NCBI RefSeq assembly: GCF_000499385.1
Contig: NW_013651889.1
Coordinates: forward strand, 1-11,616
Source: Eimeria necatrix
Taxonomy: Eukaryota; Apicomplexa; Conoidasida; Eucoccidiorida; Eimeriidae
Length of the DNA: 11,616 nt
Direction: 5' to 3'
In this document: positions 7,974 to 11,616 of the stretch, piece after piece
Layout: the number at the start of each line of letters is the position of its first letter
How positions within the stretch are numbered: the stretch's first letter is position 1
The notes under the pieces: generated by a model
What the model was told of the DNA's origin: nothing
The model's database searches: none
What the model saw: the letters and a program-made list of their open reading frames with translations, nothing else
Position numbers and translations under genes: made by a program

Positions 7974-8859
7974 CGTTTTGTAGAGAGCAATGGGTGGCCC
8001 CTTAGATGCGCCGAGCGAACTCGTTCATCGGGCGCCCTGTACAACGCCCTACTTGAAACCATCCCAAAGGAACACCTCTGTTAGCACCTCAGTCATCCAA
8101 AACACTTAGCTGCAGAACTTCGCGATGCACCGAGACACACAGCCCCTTTTTTCCCAAATAAACATCAGCGACAGCATTGCTGGCTCCTCGGAATATCTCT
8201 CCAGTACGGAGATCTGCTCGACAGACATTAGATCTATGCAATGGAGGCGTGCGAAGCAACGCCGAGTACGCAACGCCTCGACAAAATCAAGTGCTAGATT
8301 TTTTCCATGCAAAAGATAACCTGACAACGCTCGAAAAAAAAATTTCGCAGTACGGCTTTGGAGTGAAAAGGAAACGGCGGCAAGGTTTCTACCCTGTGCC
8401 AGCGCCTTGCCAACTACGTTCGAACGAGAAGTACCGTACTTCCCTTCACGTCTTCATTTTCAACTCACATCCTGCACACTCAAAAATTCGTAAGGTGAGG
8501 ATATACTTAGCCTTGCCCAGTGTAGATTTTAGAGTGTTGGTCGCGAGGCACGCCAATCATCGGTTCCGCACACCTTCAGATGGCAATATCTCAAAACGCC
8601 AGCAGATGTTCAAAGGCCAGAGGTGAACTTACGCAGCAAGCACGATATACGTTCTGCGCACCGCCGCACTATGTGGTGCCTTACGTACGGCACCTGGCAA
8701 GCGCAATATCATAAATAGCTCCCCGCATATAAAGAAAGCATGTAAACAACCTGTTGTGCAACATGCAACACCTACAAGCAACAATGCCCTCAACTTGAAA
8801 AAATGCACGGTGAGCCGCAAAGCTTTCCGAGATGAAGACAGGAGCTTCAGGTGCATGCA
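7974..8859. other. unassigned non-coding sequence with the longest chance frame
   Basis: Contains the window's longest open frame (149 codons, 8177-8626 plus). The translation is basic and has no recognisable domain, membrane segment or signal peptide. Other frames overlap it on both strands. A run of nine A with a flanking CGAAA/TTTCG palindrome is at 8332-8346. No family repeat is evident. Confidence 0.45.
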
Positions 8860-9060
8860 CTGGGGTCTGACTCCGCGTTTTGCTAGTAAGTTTGACCGTA
8901 ATGTCGCAAGTGGCGTAAAACGCCTGTTGTCAACTGGCGTAGTGGTGTAGGCTCTTTTGAGGTGCTTTTAGCGGGCGCCTTGTGCGAAGGGATTAATGCC
9001 TGTGGAGAAAAACCTAGTACCTTCTAGAAGCTAATGCTGGCGTTGTTGATGGCACGTGAT
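8860..9060 (-). repeat. probable inverted repeat material (T+G-rich)
   Basis: The plus strand is T+G-rich here. The reverse complement contains AGCAAAACGCGGAGTCAGAC, similar to the family A core. It also contains ATCACGTGCCATCAACAACG at its left end, which matches 9163-9182 in 18 of 20 bases. The 9041-9060 and 9163-9182 pair therefore forms a short inverted repeat with about 100 bases between arms. The assignment of the whole stretch to the families is tentative. Confidence 0.4.
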
Positions 9061-9162
9061 AATTCGACGTATTGTCTCGAGAGTGATGTCGGTGCAGCAT
9101 AACGCCCTGCACAGCTTACGATGCACAGACGAAAAGCCGTTCGACAAACACTGGGGCAAAGT

Positions 9163-9182
9163 ATCACGTGTCATCAACAATG
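9163..9182 (+). repeat. ATCACGTGTCATC tail motif
   Basis: A 20-base segment preceded by GGGGCAAAGT. It is the plus-strand partner of the inverted 9041-9060 and a member of the family B tail group (compare 3391-3411 and 11434-11453). It contains the CACGTG palindrome. Confidence 0.6.
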
Positions 9183-9254
9183 TCTCATATAAAAACCACA
9201 ACGCGTGAAGCTTCATCAATAATAGATGCCACTCCCTAAGCCTCAAGCAGCTCG

Positions 9255-9285
9255 CTCAACGCACCTCCTAAAAACCAGTTTGGCA
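9255..9285 (+). repeat. family A core variant
   Basis: CTCAACGCACCTCCTAAAAA shares CTCAACGCACCTCCTA with the variant at 9859-9880 (CACAAAACGCACCTCCTAGA) and with 9590-9612. In these three copies ACCTCCTA replaces the CGCCTCACAG of the main family A, suggesting a subfamily. Confidence 0.45.
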
Positions 9286-9589
9286 AAGGGGTGCAATACT
9301 ACATCAAGTGCCAACATACTGCGCTGCACATCTGGCAAAGCAATGAGCAATGCTGGCTGCTTCTTCCTTTCGGACGTCTTGGCATGACGAGACTCCTTGC
9401 CGCCAACACACACTCGAATACCACAAAGGAAACAAGGACGCTCTGCACACTGCATATCATCACACGCTGCGCTGCCAAAGGTGCAGCATCAGGGAAAACC
9501 TCTATGAGAATTGGCCGCCTGCGAAAGCAGAAACTTCATACATAGCTTGCCGCGCTGCGCGGGAAAGCTTCTCGTGACACGGTCCTTCA

Positions 9590-9625
9590 TTCAACAAAGC
9601 ACCTACTAGTTTTCATACCAGTGTG
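9590..9625 (+). repeat. family A core variant
   Basis: TTCAACAAAGCACCTACTAG followed by TTTTCATACCAGTG. The second part resembles GGCATGAAAACCAGTG of the right arm at 5701-5716. It precedes a family B copy by about 50 bases. Confidence 0.45.
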
Positions 9626-9673
9626 AATTTACAGCGTTCGTTACACATTTCTGCGTTTAAATCTACCTATGCG

Positions 9674-9759
9674 TTTTGTGCGAGAAGCGTCAAAAGTGCT
9701 GTGGACTGCCTCCTGCGTGTACGCCGCCCTCCAAAAACGACGGCCATTACGTCTCATCG
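9674..9759 (+). repeat. family B dispersed repeat
   Basis: TTTTGTGCGAGAAGCGTCAA, AAGTGCTGTGGACTGCCTCC, TGCGTGTACGCCGCCCTCC and AAAAACGACGG, then ATTACGTCTCATCG. It aligns with 3323-3411 end to end with one short gap near the GGCAAAG word. Directly after it lies another ATCACGTG at 9767-9774. A 126-codon minus-strand frame (9641-10021) covers it, but no equivalent frame is kept in the other family B copies, so that frame is not considered a gene. Confidence 0.75.
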
Positions 9760-9850
9760 ACAGTGCATCACGTGCAATCAGCATCAAAACATAAGTCTTC
9801 ATGCTGCCCATCGGGTCTGCAGAGCCAAATGATGTCCCACCACAGGCATG

Positions 9851-9890
9851 AAGGGACTCACAAAACGCACCTCCTAGAAGAAATTCGATG
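9851..9890 (+). repeat. family A core variant
   Basis: AAGGGACTCACAAAACGCAC and CTCCTAGAAGAAATTCGATG. It is preceded by GGCATG, as in the right arm at 5701. It belongs to the ACCTCCTA subtype shared with 9255 and 9590. Confidence 0.45.
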
Positions 9891-10360
9891 ATACCCTGTT
9901 TCAACACGATAGTTTGCAACACCGTTACACACTTCGCAACACGCTGAAATAAAATAAAGACTTGGTGCAGCCGGATAGCATCTATCACAACGCCTCTGGC
10001 ACCTGAAACACGAAGTATCACTCAGCTAAACTGGCAGTTTGGAATGAAATCCGGTGTCTTACAGTCAAGTCTGTATTCCACAAAAAGGAACCCGGTGTCA
10101 TGATCAATATTCAGACTGTATCATGGTTATATCAGGCGCCGTCGTATGGCAACGTTCTAAGCATACGCAAAGATAGCGGCAACCCTTCAACGCGAGGGAC
10201 ATGCCCTTTCATCAACCTGCCCAGCAACACTCGCCACATCGTGCTTTTCTTCATACCCTACTTAAATTCTGAGAGCCTATTCTTGCCGCCAAACAAAAAC
10301 ACAATTGTGACACTGAAGCCATTCCAGACACGGACGCCTGGCAGGGAACACTGAAGAGGC
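9891..10360. other. unassigned non-coding sequence
   Basis: About 470 bases with only an 84-codon plus frame (10100-10354) and part of a minus frame, both without motifs. AATAAAATAAAG at about 9950 is an A-rich word, not a supported poly(A) signal. Confidence 0.45.
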
Positions 10361-10440
10361 TGTTCTCAACGAAGCCCTGCGCCTCACAGCACAGAACGAA
10401 AACCGCAGCTAAGACACGCATGCGCTGATGTCAATCCAAC
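10361..10440 (+). repeat. family A dispersed repeat, decayed
   Basis: TGTTCTCAACGAAGCCCTGC and GCCTCACAGCACAGAACGAA carry the family A core with several substitutions. GCATGCGCTGATGTCAATCC follows at 10418, comparable to GCATGCTTGTGCTGATGTCG at 3706-3725. The order of A core, GCATGC and GCTGATGTC is the same as in the 3634-3800 block. Confidence 0.6.
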
Positions 10441-10570
10441 CAGTATCAAGACCCGATCACGTGGCCTCGCGCCAACATGGCTGTAGCCGCAACAACGAAG
10501 CGCGGCATGTCGTTTACGCGGCCTCAGCTGCTCCCTCAGCACCTCCATACACTTGAAATAGCTTCTTTTT
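10441..10570. other. unassigned sequence left of tandem array
   Basis: Contains an ATCACGTG at 10456-10463. No partial extra copy of the 134-bp unit is detectable here, so the array appears to start sharply at about 10571. Confidence 0.5.
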
Positions 10571-10704
10571 CACATCTGGCCCAGGCGTCTCCAACTCACT
10601 GGCTGAAACTCGAAACATTCCATCAGAACATCTTCACGACTGAGAGCTGAATACAATTGTAAATTTGCGCGCGCAGAATATGGTTTGCGAAGCCCGCTGA
10701 TTGT
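10571..10704 (+). repeat. 134-bp tandem repeat, unit 1
   Basis: Starts CACATCTGGCCCAG and ends CCCGCTGATTGT. Key landmarks are ACTCGAAACA, CATCTTCACGACTGAGAGC, TTTGCGCGCGCAGAATATGG and the CTGATTGT end. The unit is exactly 134 bases, equal to the others, with substitutions only. The period is not divisible by three, so each unit is read in a different frame, which argues against coding. Confidence 0.95.
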
Positions 10705-10838
10705 CACATCTGGCCCAGTCTCTCGAACTCAATGGGTGGAACCTCGAAACAGTCCAACACAACCTCTTCACAACTGAGAGCAGAATACACTTGTCAACTT
10801 GCGCGCGCAGAATATGGTTTGCGAGGCCCGCTGATTGT
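10705..10838 (+). repeat. 134-bp tandem repeat, unit 2
   Basis: Same landmarks as unit 1 with no indel. The right two thirds, from CCTCGAAACAGTCCAACACA to the GCTGATTGT end, are the best conserved. The stretch at 10718-10738 varies most between units. Confidence 0.95.
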
Positions 10839-10972
10839 AGCATCTGGACCAAGCTTTGCAACTCACCTGCTGGAACCTCAAAACAGTCCAACACAACATC
10901 TTCACGACTGAAAGCAGAATACACTTGTAAACTTGCGCGCACAGAATATGGGTCGCGACGCAGGCTGATTGT
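10839..10972 (+). repeat. 134-bp tandem repeat, unit 3
   Basis: Starts AGCATCTGGACCA and ends GCTGATTGT. It differs from unit 2 at about 23 of 134 positions by direct count (about 83% identity), clustered in the first 30 and last 20 bases. Sequence after 10972 no longer matches the unit. Confidence 0.95.
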
Positions 10973-11288
10973 CCGCTTCGCACGCCTTCATAGGATGAGA
11001 CTCTAAACCGTCAGCACATGCTCAAAAACACAAACGCACTCGTGCAACAAACACGAGCTACCTTCTGCACACCAGCACACTCTGTGGTGGCCAAAGTTCA
11101 ACGTCTGCCAGGCGCACGTTCGAAAACCGCTGCATGCAAATACGAAATCATAGCACGTCTCCTGCTTCCCTACACGCGACACCTTCATGCAACCACGCCC
11201 TTCAATCAATAAAATCCACGCCGAGTCGGGCAGGTGTTTTAATTTCCAATTGCACCTTCTGGTGCATGCACGACAACCCACACCAGTG
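10973..11288. other. unassigned non-coding sequence
   Basis: About 315 bases without a gene. Two TGCATGCA palindromes occur at 11131-11138 and 11263-11270, 132 bases apart. A CGTTCGAAAAC near 11118 resembles a B box, but no tRNA fold forms around it. Confidence 0.45.
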
Positions 11289-11380
11289 CTTTGTACCAGC
11301 AGCGTCAAAAGTGCCGTTGACCACATCCTGCATGGGCGACGCTCTTCAAATGCGACGGCAAAGAATCATGAAGCCAATTC
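11289..11380 (+). repeat. family B dispersed repeat
   Basis: CTTTGTACCAGCAGCGTCAA, AAGTGCCGTTGACCACATCC, TGCATGGGCGACGCTCTTC and AAATGCGACGGCAAAGAATC. It aligns with 9674-9759 and 3323-3411 with no large gap. Confidence 0.7.
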
Positions 11381-11431
11381 GAAAGAGGCTACCCAATAGC
11401 GCTGTGTTACATTTCGAATGGAAGCAGGTCA

Positions 11432-11482
11432 CGGGCAAAGCATCGTGTGTTATCTGCAAATCATGACGTGTCATCGCGCTGT
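11432..11482 (+). repeat. family B tail segment
   Basis: GGGCAAAGCATCGTGTGTTA, then CATGACGTGTCATCGCGCT. It shares GGCAAAGCATC with 3390-3400 and ATCGCGCT with 2473-2525 and 7831-7973. It follows a family B copy by about 50 bases. Confidence 0.55.
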
Positions 11483-11616
11483 CTTGCGTCCCGGCAAAAG
11501 CAATACATGTCCATACGCATACACCAGGCACACTCTAAAGCGCATAGCCTACAAATAGTACCCGCGTCACAAATCTGTCACCACATCAGCTGCCAACACA
11601 ACGACTTACAGCTCTG
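11483..11616. other. unassigned right edge
   Basis: No gene or repeat-family match is visible. The sequence is A+C-rich and is cut by the window end. Confidence 0.4.

Noticed and set aside
8177..8626. 149-codon plus-strand open frame, the longest in the window
   Set aside because: The length is near the chance expectation for six frames over 11.6 kb. The translation shows no domain, signal or membrane features, and other frames overlap it.
9944..9960. Poly(A) signals (AATAAA words at 2711, 8155, 9950, 11207)
   Set aside because: Isolated six-base words without an upstream coding region; this number is expected by chance.
9641..10021. 126-codon minus-strand open frame
   Set aside because: It runs through a family B repeat copy, and the other copies do not keep the frame open. 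No domain is recognisable.
10571..10972. CRISPR-like array
   Set aside because: The 134-base units are directly adjacent and similar along their whole length, with no short repeat and unique spacer pattern. The context is eukaryotic.
10634..11006. Open frames on both strands across the 134-bp array
   Set aside because: 134 is not divisible by three, so each unit is read in a different frame. Both strands are open, which points to stop-poor sequence rather than coding.
11075..11145. tRNA suggested by CGTTCGAAAAC
   Set aside because: The bases flanking the loop do not pair into a T arm, and no cloverleaf fits.

Overview
The window looks like non-coding, repeat-built eukaryotic DNA. No protein gene, rRNA or tRNA can be supported. 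All open frames are short: the longest is 149 codons at 8177-8626 (+), and the rest are mostly 60-140. They are scattered over all frames, overlap one another and show no domain. This is roughly what chance gives in about 11.6 kb of near-balanced base composition. No frame is bacterial-like, and there are no ribosome binding sites or operon spacing. The organism cannot be named. CpG is not depleted, which argues against vertebrate bulk DNA. The 8-base palindrome TGCATGCA occurs five times, and TGCATGC on either strand occurs at 11 sites. This fits a coccidian apicomplexan or another alveolate, but that is a weak inference, because repeats can carry the motif.

Layout. 1-227 holds nothing recognised. 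228-685 is a two-copy tandem duplication with a 240-bp period whose core is about 97% identical, the youngest event visible. From about 690 to 10370 the window is a mosaic of old, degenerate repeats separated by unassigned sequence. I use three working names for the repeats. Family A has the core TCAACAAAACGCCGCCTCAC. Family B has the core TCAAAAGTGCCG, followed in several copies by a GGCAAAGCATCACGTGTCATC-like segment. Family C has an ACGCTGCCTGCAG-like core. The clearest blocks are at 964-1060, 3323-3411, 3634-3800, 6581-6690, 7760-7970 and 9674-9759. At 5166-5768 two family A copies face each other as an inverted pair: arms of about 146 bp with about 310 bp between them.

10571-10972 is a perfect-period tandem array of three 134-bp units. 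11289-11482 contains another family B copy and its tail segment.

The plus strand is richer in A+C than in T+G over long stretches. The sign flips where a repeat is inverted (for example 5160-5310), so the skew appears to be carried by the repeats. Nothing here shows a working gene system. The points of interest are the repeat architecture, the two tandem arrays, the inverted pair and the excess of TGCATGCA and ATCACGTG words.
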